DNA of 64,000 bases from UBA6168 sp039819485 (GTDB lineage Bacteria > Bacteroidota > Bacteroidia > Chitinophagales > Saprospiraceae). The stretch lies in NCBI GenBank assembly GCA_039819485.1, contig JBCBRY010000039.1:1-64000 (forward strand). The letters run 5' to 3'. Below the pieces are notes generated by a model. That model was not told where the DNA came from, searched no databases, and was given only the letters and a program-made list of their open reading frames with translations. Every line of letters starts with the position of its first letter. The first letter of the stretch is position 1. Shown one piece after another: positions 44,973 through 53,218 of this stretch. A program made the translations under genes and the position numbers.

Positions 44973-45096
44973 TCTCTTCCCTTTCAAATTATCTTAAAGT
45001 AAAACTACTGGAGCAGAACTGTGCCCTGTACCTGATCTTAGGTGCAGGCTCACAGTCCTGCGCCTGCGGTCGAATAATTTAATAAAACAAAAAAAC

Positions 45097-46197
45097 ATGA
45101 AAATCATTCAGTTCAAAAAAGATATAAATGACCAGTTGTTTTTTAAAACCTTAAAAAAAAGGGTGAACGAATATTTTCAAAAAAACAACATTAAAAAAAC
45201 AGCCAACAAAAAAGCCAAAATAAAAGCAATCATTTTAATCGCTGCCTATTTTCTGACTTATGTAGGCATTTTTTATTCAGCCCAATTCCATCGGTTAATC
45301 ATGGCCTACATGTCCATTGGAGCACTGACTATTTTCGTAGCACTGAACATTGCGCATGATGCTGCACACGCAACTTTTTCCTCCCGGAAAAAAATAAATA
45401 AACTGTTGGTTAATGTGTTCGACCTGCTCGGGGCAAGTGGATATATCTGGCAATTAAAACATGTGCACTCGCACCATCCACATGTAAACATTCCGAACAT
45501 GGACAGCGATATCAAGCAAAGTAAATTAGTAAGAATATTTCCCAATGCGCCTTTTCATTGGTTTCATCGGTATCAGTATTTGTACATGCCCGTCTTATAT
45601 TTATTGTATACGCTGGTATGGTTGCTCTATCGGGATTTTAGAGATTTTTTTAAAAACGATATCAGTGGAAAACCGGACCATAAACACTCAACCTTTCAAT
45701 CCATTCAATTTTTTACGGGGAAGATTTTATTTTTTTCGAGGATGCTAATTATTCCCTGGGCCGTTTTACAGTTTTCTTTTTTACAAATCTGCGCGGCTTT
45801 TCTCTTGATGCATTTTACGGCCAGTTTTACTGTGGCACTGGCGCTGGTTTCCACACATGTGGGGGAGCATTCCACCTACCCGCAACCCAACGCAAAAGGA
45901 CAGATGCCCGATTCATGGGTCCGGCACCAATTAATTACGACCAGCGATTTCGCCACGGAAAACAAATGGGTCACACATCTATTCGGTGGATTCAACCATC
46001 ATGTGGCCCATCACCTTTTTCCAAATATCTGCCACATCCATTACCCGTCATTGACCAAAATATTAAAATCCACCTGCCGGGAATTCAACATGCCCTATGC
46101 GGCCAATGCCAGCCTGGGAGCGGCCATTCTTTCGCATTTAAAATTTTTAAAAATCAGGAGTCGGCAGGAATTAAAGGTGCCTTATTTAGAGATGTGA
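45097..46197 (+). CDS. Membrane fatty acid desaturase
   Basis: An integral di-iron desaturase of 366 residues with the three histidine boxes in place: HDAAH (87-91), HVHSHH (122-127) and NHHVAHHLFP (about 306). Four or more membrane helices are spaced around them (about 45-62, 70-85, 165-180, 218-255). It resembles the front-end/linoleoyl-type acyl-lipid desaturases; a cytochrome b5 domain is absent. It would introduce a double bond into membrane acyl chains using electrons from a ferredoxin or cytochrome. It is followed 12 bp after the stop by family A copy 4. Confidence 0.88.
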   Translation: MKIIQFKKDINDQLFFKTLKKRVNEYFQKNNIKKTANKKAKIKAIILIAAYFLTYVGIFYSAQFHRLIMAYMSIGALTIFVALNIAHDAAHATFSSRKKINKLLVNVFDLLGASGYIWQLKHVHSHHPHVNIPNMDSDIKQSKLVRIFPNAPFHWFHRYQYLYMPVLYLLYTLVWLLYRDFRDFFKNDISGKPDHKHSTFQSIQFFTGKILFFSRMLIIPWAVLQFSFLQICAAFLLMHFTASFTVALALVSTHVGEHSTYPQPNAKGQMPDSWVRHQLITTSDFATENKWVTHLFGGFNHHVAHHLFPNICHIHYPSLTKILKSTCREFNMPYAANASLGAAILSHLKFLKIRSRQELKVPYLEM

Positions 46198-46209
46198 GAT
46201 CAAAAGTAA

Positions 46210-46330
46210 GCAGGTGGTCAAAAAAAATGACACTTTTCCTTTGCCTGAAAAAGATTTTTAAGACTTGGAAATCAAACATTTGCCCAAATAAAAGTGTCAT
46301 TTTTAGCGCTCTTTATTTTTGTCCAAGCAC
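46210..46330 (+). repeat. Family A dispersed repeat, copy 4
   Basis: Starts gcaggtggtc 12 bp after the desaturase stop and ends tttttgtccaagcac. Nearly identical to copy 2. The folded arms could end the desaturase transcript. Confidence 0.85.
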
Positions 46331-46396
46331 TTATTTTCCACTCGAATAAAGTGTAGTTTAATTTGGGAATAAAATAAATTTTATTTGCGCTCAGAA

Positions 46397-46466
46397 CTCC
46401 TCCCTCCTCCGAAGGAAAAGATATAAAGGGTCCTATCTCCCCCTTTGGAGAGGGCTGGGGGGAGGT
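46397..46466. repeat. Family D C/T-rich hairpin repeat, copy at 46.4 kb
   Basis: Left arm 'ctcctccctcctcc' and right arm 'ccctttggagagggctgggg' with ggaggtc at the end; arms are imperfect. Lies between the desaturase and the convergent oxidase-like gene. Confidence 0.6.
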
Positions 46467-46482
46467 CAGCTAAAACCAAATT

Positions 46483-47760
46483 TTAATTAACGGAGATGCA
46501 GCGTTTTATTTTCATCTTAATTCTCTGCGAGAAAAAAAAATATTGCGAACATATAAGTAACAAAATCCCAATTGGCATCAATACCGAAACACCAAAAATC
46601 AATAAATAATAATTTGGCATAAAACCCATCTGACTCCAAAGCAGTACTCCTTGCCCAAACAAAATTAATTCAGACAATACAATACCGATCAACAAAAAAA
46701 ATAAGCCAACCTTTGCCAGACCCCCCTTTAATAAAACAATGCGTTCATTGGCAGCAAAGCCTAACAAAAAACAGGTAGCCATGCCCAACAATAACAAATG
46801 AATAAATCCCAATACAAAATTTCGGATGGTATAGGCCACTACCCCGATCTGCGGAACGATAACAGCCGACTGAACAAGGATTTTTAATAAAAATGAGATC
46901 AATGCCAATAAAAATAAATAACGTACCCAACCAGAAAAATACTGACTTAGAAAAGTGCGCACTTCCTGATAAATAAAAACAAAATAAATCAGTGCAGCCA
47001 ATTGTAGCGCAACACCAGTACTGTTTATATAAAACAAAACAGCAAGTGGTGTACTCCAGGTAACGGCCAGGACATACGTCAGTATACAGGAAAAAATCAT
47101 CAGGTAATAAAAACGATTGGTATTTTTTTCCGCAACAGCTAATTGATGAAATTCAATCAATCTAAAAAACAGGGCAAGGATGGCCAATATAACCCAGCCA
47201 TTAAATTGGAAATGCAAATAAAACTGAACCGCCGCATAATAGACGGCCGAGCCTGCCAGGTCGTTGACCGTCAGAATCGGCATGCACCAAATAGCCAGCG
47301 AGGACAAAACCATGAACCACAAAGCCGCACGTACAAACCGAATAGAATTGTTTCCACGGTCTTCGGGCTGGAGGTCTTTTAAAAACCGCCACATAAATAA
47401 ATAGGAAGCAACAATATGGAGGCCGGAAAAAAATATGGACACACCGGCATAACCCTGCAACGGAAAAGCCACCGCCATCCCAATCACCGTCAATTCCGTA
47501 AACCAAAATAATTTCCCATAAAAACCGGACTGTTGTTTTGCCTTCGGCAAAAAACAATGAATCAACAGCGCATAGATCGCTAAATAAATCCAGCCCAGCA
47601 TGGCCACATGTGAGTGTGCATGCATCATATAGCGGTAATCCAACCAGCGCAATTCCTCTACAAATGCCAAACGCAATGTGGCTCCCATAACGGCCGCTAT
47701 GAAAAAATTAACTAGTGCAATACGAAGCCAACTTGAAGGTAGAAACTTGATATTTTTCAC
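46483..47760 (-). CDS. Haem-copper-oxidase subunit I-like membrane protein
   Basis: A polytopic protein of 425 residues with about 12 membrane helices. MHAHSHVAMLGW near residue 45 and FYLHFQFNGW near 185 recall helices of cytochrome-oxidase subunit I (CcoN/NorB-like). The full set of haem b3-CuB histidines is not apparent, so enzymatic oxidase activity is doubtful. It is the last of three leftward genes (Rrf2, cytochrome c, this) that back onto nosZ. A quinol- or cytochrome-linked electron-transfer role for N2O respiration is a reasonable inference. Confidence 0.65.
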   Translation of the reverse strand: MKNIKFLPSSWLRIALVNFFIAAVMGATLRLAFVEELRWLDYRYMMHAHSHVAMLGWIYLAIYALLIHCFLPKAKQQSGFYGKLFWFTELTVIGMAVAFPLQGYAGVSIFFSGLHIVASYLFMWRFLKDLQPEDRGNNSIRFVRAALWFMVLSSLAIWCMPILTVNDLAGSAVYYAAVQFYLHFQFNGWVILAILALFFRLIEFHQLAVAEKNTNRFYYLMIFSCILTYVLAVTWSTPLAVLFYINSTGVALQLAALIYFVFIYQEVRTFLSQYFSGWVRYLFLLALISFLLKILVQSAVIVPQIGVVAYTIRNFVLGFIHLLLLGMATCFLLGFAANERIVLLKGGLAKVGLFFLLIGIVLSELILFGQGVLLWSQMGFMPNYYLLIFGVSVLMPIGILLLICSQYFFFSQRIKMKIKRCISVN

Positions 47761-47772
47761 TTAATAAAAAGA

Positions 47773-47918
47773 GGTTGGGATATTGGGATATTGGGATATT
47801 GGGATATTGGGATATTGGGATATTGGGATATTGAGATATTGGGATATTGGGATATTGGGATATTGGGAGACTAACCTAATATCTCAATATCCTAATATCC
47901 CAATACCCCAACCTCCCA
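47773..47918. repeat. gatattggg 9-bp tandem repeat with inverted partner
   Basis: About ten copies of the 9-bp word gatattggg (one variant with gag) run from 47773 to 47868. They are followed by about four reverse-complement words (aatatctcaatatcc, taatatccc) up to 47918, giving a slip-prone long hairpin. The same word returns at 53093-53205. It lies between the cytochrome c stop and the oxidase-like gene start. Confidence 0.85.
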
Positions 47919-47921
47919 ATT

Positions 47922-48383
47922 TCATTTAGCATCATTGTCGTACATGAATTCGAGTACGGCACGTGCATCTTCCATGGAGAGGTTCTGATTGGGCATGCGG
48001 ACAAGACACTCTTTGAGCAGTTCCCGTGCGGTCGGATCTTCTTCCAGCATCACGTCCACGTTGAGGGTCATGTTCATGATCCATTCGGGCGTGCGCTTGG
48101 TCGTAATCCCTTTCCAGCCAGGACCAACAACCCGTTGGTCGCTGAGTTTGTGGCAGGCAGCACATTTCAATTCGTAAACGCCTTTGCCGGAGGCGACCAT
48201 TGCTGCGTTGAGCGGGTCATTGAGCTCTACATTTTTTACTTCTCCGATGCCTTTTGGATCAGCAGCCGGCTCTTCTGCAACCATGCTTTTTGGTGGAGGG
48301 GCATCGTTTGCAGCCTCTTTAGAATCACCTCCACAGGCGATGAACAATGCGATCAATGCGAATAGGACGGTTAGGTTTTTCAT
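47922..48383 (-). CDS. Lipoprotein cytochrome c
   Basis: The ATG at 48383 gives a lipoprotein signal with lipobox IAC (Cys about 17); 22 upstream in-frame codons lack signal character. After a Pro/Ala/Glu linker, a single class I cytochrome c domain (about 60-150) carries the haem motif CAACH (74-78). A probable distal Met sits in LVRMPNQNL. It most likely feeds electrons to the periplasmic nitrous oxide reductase encoded on the other arm of the locus. The gene lies 151 bp downstream of the Rrf2 gene. Confidence 0.85.
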   Translation of the reverse strand: MKNLTVLFALIALFIACGGDSKEAANDAPPPKSMVAEEPAADPKGIGEVKNVELNDPLNAAMVASGKGVYELKCAACHKLSDQRVVGPGWKGITTKRTPEWIMNMTLNVDVMLEEDPTARELLKECLVRMPNQNLSMEDARAVLEFMYDNDAK

Positions 48384-48534
48384 GATTTTAATTGGATTTT
48401 TTTGAACTGATAAATTGTAGGCAAACAATCCATTAGTTGCGGTTTTCAAATGATTATCCGTTGTAAAATCCTTTTTTCAAACAGAGCGGACAGCTTGTCC
48501 GCAAAATAACTTCACGGACTGGCCGGCCGGGTTA

Positions 48535-48960
48535 TTATATCCGAATTGCTTCCCGTTCGATCCTCCTCGCAAACTCATCAATAGTCTGGTGCTTCATTTG
48601 ATATTTCAGGCCATCCCGGAAAGCAAATGCCTGAATATGAAGCGGGCATGGGTTTTCATTTGAACAATTGGGCAGGCCCAGTACGCAGGAACTGAAAACA
48701 TCCGGCCCATCCAAACACATAATGATTTTATCCATCGTCACGCTCCGGTTTTCTTCGCTTAAATAAAAACCACCGCCAGGCCCTTTTGAAGAAGAGATAA
48801 AATTATTTTTAGAGAGCATCTGTAAAATTTTACCCAAGAAATGCCGAGGTACTTTGAGTGCTTCTGCAATTTCTTTCACACCCGCTTTATTTTCTCCATC
48901 CGTATGGACGGATAAATATAAAACCGCTCTTATTCCGTATTTACAAGTTTTAGAGAACAT
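48535..48960 (-). CDS. Rrf2-family [Fe-S]/NO-sensing type regulator
   Basis: 141 residues with an N-terminal winged helix-turn-helix (YGIRAVLYLSVH, then GVKEIAEALKVPRHFLGKILQML and SSKGPGGGFYL) typical of Rrf2 proteins. Three Cys in the pattern C-x6-C-x5-C (SCVLGLPNCSNENPC, about 90-104) can hold an iron-sulfur cluster, as in NsrR and IscR. Next to a nos cluster, control by NO or by cluster status is the most economical reading. Two shared palindromes at 48997 and 49195 are its candidate operators and suggest autoregulation. Confidence 0.85.
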   Translation of the reverse strand: MFSKTCKYGIRAVLYLSVHTDGENKAGVKEIAEALKVPRHFLGKILQMLSKNNFISSSKGPGGGFYLSEENRSVTMDKIIMCLDGPDVFSSCVLGLPNCSNENPCPLHIQAFAFRDGLKYQMKHQTIDEFARRIEREAIRI

Positions 48961-48996
48961 ATATTTTACTTCTTAGCCCAAAGGTATATATTTCAC

Positions 48997-49020
48997 ATAA
49001 AAGATAAAATAGTCTTTTAT
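48997..49020. promoter_or_regulatory. Rrf2 candidate operator 1
   Basis: A 24-bp palindrome with perfect arms ATAAAAGA (48997-49004) and TCTTTTAT (49013-49020) around an 8-bp centre. It ends 37 bp before the Rrf2 start on the minus strand. The centre and arms nearly match the site at 49195-49218. Confidence 0.65.
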
Positions 49021-49194
49021 TATTTTTATTTGCAATTTTATATAAAATCCATGATAAAATAAAAATTATATAAACACCTGTTTTATTTATTTCATAAAAT
49101 CCAATAAAATAAGACATCTTGAGTTAATTGACAATAGTCACCACGAAAAATGATTTTCATCATCTTTGGAAAACGCTAAATAATATTGCTTTGC

Positions 49195-49218
49195 ACAAAA
49201 GATATAAATGTCTTTTAT
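49195..49218. promoter_or_regulatory. Rrf2 candidate operator 2
   Basis: ACAAAAGA (49195-49202) and TCTTTTAT (49211-49218) around TATAAATG; one arm base differs from site 1. It lies 76-99 bp upstream of the nosZ ATG. The AAGAT...ATCTT-type symmetry resembles NsrR boxes known in other phyla, which is the basis for the assignment. Confidence 0.6.
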
Positions 49219-49293
49219 TGCCTCCAAAAATCATCAACACCGTTGTTTTTATCCTTTTTTCTTTTTCGCCAATCAAATCTTAAATATCAAATT

Positions 49294-51282
49294 ATGAAGA
49301 ATCAACATGGCCTTATGCCTTTCCTTTTTTTCCTGTTGGCCGCCGCCGGATTTTTTCTAATGATCAGCTGCGGTAACCAGGGAACCACGCAAGGCACGCA
49401 GGGTGCATTGGGCAACGATGCAGCCTCTCAAGTATACGTAGCTCCCGGTGAGCACGACGAATTTTATGCATTTATGTCCGGTGGTTTTAGTGGACAGATC
49501 GGGGTACACGGATTGCCTTCGGGCCGCTTGCTAAAAGTAATTCCTGTTTTTTCCGTTGATGCGGAAAAGGGGTACGGCTTCAATGAAGAAACCAAACCAA
49601 TGCTCAATACTTCTCACGGCTTCGTGCCCTGGGACGACGCACACCACCCCGAGCTGTCGCAGACCAATGGGGTTACGGACGGCCGCTGGATTTTCATCAA
49701 TGGAAACAACACCCCCCGGATCGCCCGGGTGGACCTGACCACTTTTGAAACCGCCGAAATCATTGAAATCCCAAACTCTGGCGGGAACCACAGTTCACCA
49801 TTTACCACAGAGAACACCGAGTACGTGGTGGCCGGAACCCGTTTTGGTGTACCTTATCCGCAAAAGGATGTGGCCATCAACAGTTATGCGGAAAATTTCA
49901 AAGGCATGCTGACCTATGTGAGCGTAGGGGAGGAAGGGGAAATGGACGTCGCCTTCCAAATTTTACTTCCTGCTTTTGATTATGACCTGGCCCACTCCGG
50001 AAAAGGCAAATCACATGGCTGGACATTTTTCACCAGCTACAACACGGAAGAAAAGGCCACCTTGCTCGAAGTGACCGCCTCGCAAAATGATAAAGATTTC
50101 ATTGCGGCGGTAAACTGGAAAAAAGCAGAAGAGTACCTGGCCGCCGACAAATTCGAAGAAGTGCCTGCCAATTATGCGCACAACGTGTACAATGAAAAAA
50201 CGCATACCGCTACTTCTACCATGAAAAAATCAGTCAAGGTACTGACCCCTGAAGATTGCCCTGGCCTTGTTTATTTCCTGCCGACACCTAAATCTCCGCA
50301 CGGCGTGGACGTTGACCCAACGGGTGAATACATCGTTGGAAACGGCAAACTGTCCGCAGATCTGACCGTCCACTCATTTACCAAAATGATTGCGGCCATT
50401 GATGCAGGTTCTTTTGAAACAACAATTGCCGGTGTGCCCGTCCTCAAATTTGAAGAGGTCGTTGGTGGTGTCGTAAAAGACGCCGGCCTCGGACCACTCC
50501 ACACGGAATTTGACAACAAAGGCTATGGTTATACTTCTTTTTTCATCACCAGTGATGTGGTGAAATGGAAAGTCAGCGATTTCCAGGTCGTCGACAAAGT
50601 ATCCACTTTCTACTCCGTTGGTCACCTGATGATCCCCGGTGGTGATTCCAGAGAGCCGGAAGGCAAGTACCTCGTAGCACTCAACAAAATCACCAAAGAC
50701 CGCTATTTGCCAACGGGCCCAGAGCTTTGCCACTCCGCCCAGCTTTACGACATCTCAGGTGATAAAATGAAACTGTTGCTCGACTTCCCGACTGCGGGCG
50801 AGCCCCACTATGCACAAGGCATCTCCGCAGAACGGGTGAAACCGAACGTGAAAAAATTCTATGCGCTGGAAGAGAACGAGCACCCCTTCCGGGCAATGGG
50901 TGAAAAGGATGCGAGGGTAGAGCGCCAGGGCAACAATGTCCACGTCTATATGACTTCCATCCGGAGCCACTTTGCCCCTGACAACATTGAAGGGATCAAA
51001 GTGGGCGACAAAGTCTACATCCACCTGACCAACCTCGAACAAGACTGGGATGTACCTCACGGCCTCGCCGTCATGGGTGCCAACACCGCTGAATTGCTGG
51101 TCATGCCCGGCCAGACGGAAACCATGCTTTGGGAGCCTAAAGCGGAAGGCGTTTATCCTTTCTATTGCACCGATTTCTGTTCGGCGCTCCACCAGGAAAT
51201 GCAAGGATACATCCGGGTATCGCCACGGGGTTCCAGCATAGCCCTGAAGTGGGGACTGGGTGAAGAGGAGTATGTACAATAA
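49294..51282 (+). CDS. nosZ: Nitrous-oxide reductase, clade II (Sec-type)
   Basis: The ATG at 49294 starts a Sec-type signal that ends in a lipoprotein-like MISC (Cys about 26); no twin-arginine motif is present, which marks clade II. An in-frame ATG at 49186 would place operator 2 inside the gene and is rejected. The seven-blade CuZ propeller (about 60-560) shows His-rich blades such as TSHGFVPWDDAHHPELS, NSGGNHSSPF, SPHGVDVDPTGEYI and FTSYNT. The C-terminal cupredoxin (about 565-663) carries CuA ligands in FYCTDFCSALHQEM, with an upstream His in DWDVPHGLAVMG. It reduces N2O to N2 in the periplasm as a dimer. Confidence 0.95.
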   Translation: MKNQHGLMPFLFFLLAAAGFFLMISCGNQGTTQGTQGALGNDAASQVYVAPGEHDEFYAFMSGGFSGQIGVHGLPSGRLLKVIPVFSVDAEKGYGFNEETKPMLNTSHGFVPWDDAHHPELSQTNGVTDGRWIFINGNNTPRIARVDLTTFETAEIIEIPNSGGNHSSPFTTENTEYVVAGTRFGVPYPQKDVAINSYAENFKGMLTYVSVGEEGEMDVAFQILLPAFDYDLAHSGKGKSHGWTFFTSYNTEEKATLLEVTASQNDKDFIAAVNWKKAEEYLAADKFEEVPANYAHNVYNEKTHTATSTMKKSVKVLTPEDCPGLVYFLPTPKSPHGVDVDPTGEYIVGNGKLSADLTVHSFTKMIAAIDAGSFETTIAGVPVLKFEEVVGGVVKDAGLGPLHTEFDNKGYGYTSFFITSDVVKWKVSDFQVVDKVSTFYSVGHLMIPGGDSREPEGKYLVALNKITKDRYLPTGPELCHSAQLYDISGDKMKLLLDFPTAGEPHYAQGISAERVKPNVKKFYALEENEHPFRAMGEKDARVERQGNNVHVYMTSIRSHFAPDNIEGIKVGDKVYIHLTNLEQDWDVPHGLAVMGANTAELLVMPGQTETMLWEPKAEGVYPFYCTDFCSALHQEMQGYIRVSPRGSSIALKWGLGEEEYVQ

Positions 51283-51293
51283 TGGTTAACGCT

Positions 51294-51336
51294 GAGCGGT
51301 GAACGGTTAGTGACAAACAATTCACCGTTCACCGCT
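51294..51336. repeat. Perfect hairpin between nosZ and the next gene
   Basis: GAGCGGTGAACGGT (51294-51307) pairs perfectly with ACCGTTCACCGCTC (51323-51336); outer AATGGT/ACCATT adds to the stem. It may protect the nosZ mRNA 3' end or reduce readthrough into the rest of the operon. Confidence 0.7.
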
Positions 51337-51367
51337 CACTGTTCACCACTGACCATTAGACAGAACC

Positions 51368-52009
51368 ATGAAAAATCTACCAAGAATCTTGATGACCCTC
51401 GCCGCGCTGGGATTATTGACCCTCTTCTTGTTTCCCATGTGGCAGATCACATTAATAGCCCCTCAATACCCCGATGGCGTAACGATGCACATCTGGATCA
51501 ATAAAATTGGTGGCGAGTCCCCCAGTACCATCCAGAACATCAATATCCTGAACCACTATGTGGGCATGAAATATATTGAGCCGGACGCGATCCCAGAACT
51601 GAAATACTTCCCTTTCATCGTCATTGGGATGGTTGTATTGGGACTGCTGGCCGCCGCTTCCAATAAGCGGAAATTGTTCCTTGCCTGGGGCATCGTCATG
51701 GTACTGCTGGCAGCAGCCGGCATCTACGATTTCTACCTGTGGGAATATGATTATGGGCACAACCTGAGCGATACTGCCCCGATCAAAATACCCGGCGCTT
51801 CGTTTCAGCCACCGCTCATCGGCACCAAACTGATTTTAAATTTCACCGCCAAGTCGTTTCCACACATCAGTGGTTATTTCGCAGGACTGTCCATTCTACT
51901 GGCCTTTGCTGCCTGGTGGCTGAAAACAAAATTTGATCATAAAAATGAAAAACCTGCTGCTACTGGCAATTCCAATACTGCTGCTCACAGCGTGTCAACC
52001 GTCGCCTAA
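51368..52009 (+). CDS. Four-helix membrane protein of the nos operon
   Basis: 213 residues with four predicted membrane helices (about 7-27, 80-97, 103-123, 160-185) and an exported loop between the first two (about 30-75; YPDGVTMHIWINKI, NHYVGMKYIEPDAIPELKYF). Its C-terminal end overlaps the nosL start by 65 bp. The position, directly after nosZ, is that of the small membrane protein (often called NosB) in several clade-II clusters, but I cannot confirm homology. A role in electron transfer or copper insertion is inferred from the operon alone. Confidence 0.65.
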   Translation: MKNLPRILMTLAALGLLTLFLFPMWQITLIAPQYPDGVTMHIWINKIGGESPSTIQNINILNHYVGMKYIEPDAIPELKYFPFIVIGMVVLGLLAAASNKRKLFLAWGIVMVLLAAAGIYDFYLWEYDYGHNLSDTAPIKIPGASFQPPLIGTKLILNFTAKSFPHISGYFAGLSILLAFAAWWLKTKFDHKNEKPAATGNSNTAAHSVSTVA

Positions 52010-52421
52010 GCCGATCGACTACGGCTCGGACATGTGCCACTTTTGCAAAATGACCATCGTGGAGGCCCAATATGGCGCCGAAGCCGTCACTTCAAAAGGC
52101 AAGGTCTATAAATTCGATGCCATCGAGTGCCTCGCCAATTTTGTCGAACAAACGAAGGTCGAGTCGGAAGAAAACTCATTTGCCTTCTTATTGGTCAATG
52201 GCTACCACTCTCCCAAGGTATTGATGGAGGCCCAGACGAGCCATTTCCTCATTTCCAAAAACCTGCCCAGCCCGATGGGAGCCTATCTGACCGCTTTCAG
52301 CGATCGTTCGGCAGCCGAAAAAATGCAGCAGGCAAAGGGTGGAGAAATATTCGATTGGCCCGGTGTGCAGGCGTATTTGAAAGAACAGGGAATTGTCAGA
52401 ACAGCGGATAACGGCCACTGA
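51945..52421 (+). CDS. nosL: NosL copper-binding lipoprotein
   Basis: The ATG at 51945 begins a lipoprotein signal with lipobox LTAC (Cys about 17); an alternative TTG start 12 bp upstream is unlikely. After DYGSD comes the NosL copper motif MCHFCKM (about 30-36), then VYKFDAIECLANFV, typical of the family. NosL delivers Cu(I) to apo-NosZ during CuZ assembly in the periplasm. It overlaps the upstream membrane-protein gene, so translation of the two is probably coupled. Operon continuation is interrupted by a family C hairpin at 52433. Confidence 0.92.
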   Translation: MKNLLLLAIPILLLTACQPSPKPIDYGSDMCHFCKMTIVEAQYGAEAVTSKGKVYKFDAIECLANFVEQTKVESEENSFAFLLVNGYHSPKVLMEAQTSHFLISKNLPSPMGAYLTAFSDRSAAEKMQQAKGGEIFDWPGVQAYLKEQGIVRTADNGH

Positions 52422-52432
52422 TTGCGGGCTTA

Positions 52433-52464
52433 GAGATGTCATTTTTCAAAAAATGACATCTCTG
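52433..52464. repeat. Perfect hairpin, family C copy 2
   Basis: AGAGATGTCATTTTT... and its exact complement ...AAAAATGACATCTCT meet with a two-base centre. It is close to 33444-33476 in sequence. It sits 12 bp after the nosL stop. Confidence 0.7.
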
Positions 52465-52527
52465 AGCCTCGCTGAACCCACCCAACACATTGAACGAAGA
52501 GCCATTATTTCACCAAAATTTAAGATC

Positions 52528-53088
52528 ATGAAACTATTGAAAATATTTCCAATCCTCTGTTCCCTTCTCATCCTTGGCGCCTGTGGCAACAATACCGATG
52601 TGCCCACCAACAGCAGCACCGATGCGGACTATACTTCTACTCCCGTCAAAGGCCAGTCCGCTGTTTCAGATGACGAGTCTTCGAAAAACGTGCTGCAGGT
52701 AGCTCTCGGATCAAAAGACCACACGACCCTCGTTGCTGCGGTACAGGCTGCAGGTCTTGAGGATGTCTTGGTCAATGCTGGCCCGCTGACCGTTTTTGCT
52801 CCCACCAATGCGGCCTTCGAAGCACTGCCAGCAGGAACTGTTGAGGATCTATTAAAACCCGAAAATAAATCAAAACTGTCGAGCATCATCAAGTACCACG
52901 CCTCGCCCGGCAATTATCAGGGCAACCTGTTGAAAGACGGCATGCGCCTCTACCAGGCCAGCGGCCACTATGTGAAAGTGGAAAAAAGCGGCGAAGACTG
53001 GCTCATTGACGGTGCCAAAATCCTCGGCACCGTCCCTGCCTCCAACGGCGTCGTACACGTCGTAGACAAAGTAATGCTGCCTGAATAA
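52528..53088 (+). CDS. Fasciclin-domain lipoprotein
   Basis: The ATG at 52528 gives a lipoprotein signal with lipobox LGAC (Cys about 19); the 45 codons upstream in frame are read through the family C hairpin and are not coding. One fasciclin (FAS1) domain (about 55-185) shows the H1 motif GPLTVFAPTNAAFEALP and the terminal NGVVHVVDKVMLP. FAS1 proteins mediate adhesion or protein contacts. Its place between nosL and the outer-membrane protein gene suggests an auxiliary part in N2O-reductase assembly, though fasciclins are also common outside such loci. Confidence 0.88.
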   Translation: MKLLKIFPILCSLLILGACGNNTDVPTNSSTDADYTSTPVKGQSAVSDDESSKNVLQVALGSKDHTTLVAAVQAAGLEDVLVNAGPLTVFAPTNAAFEALPAGTVEDLLKPENKSKLSSIIKYHASPGNYQGNLLKDGMRLYQASGHYVKVEKSGEDWLIDGAKILGTVPASNGVVHVVDKVMLPE

Positions 53089-53092
53089 TGGG

Positions 53093-53205
53093 ATATTGGA
53101 ATATTGGGATATTGGGATATTGAGATATTGAGATATTGAGATATTGAGATATTTTATCAGTAATATCCAAGTAACTCAATATCCCAATACCTCAATATCA
53201 TAACA
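53093..53205. repeat. gatattggg tandem repeat, second locus
   Basis: About eight words of gatattggg or gatattgag, then complementary aatatccaa and aatatccc words. It is the same motif as at 47773-47918, placed between the fasciclin and outer-membrane-protein genes. Confidence 0.8.
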
Positions 53206-53218
53206 TCAAAATTCAAAA

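Noticed and set aside
47773..47918. Possible CRISPR-like array
   Set aside because: The units are 9 bp and contiguous, without spacers; a tandem repeat with inverted copies.
49186..49293. Upstream in-frame start for nosZ
   Set aside because: It would place the operator palindrome inside the coding region and add 36 residues before a proper signal peptide.
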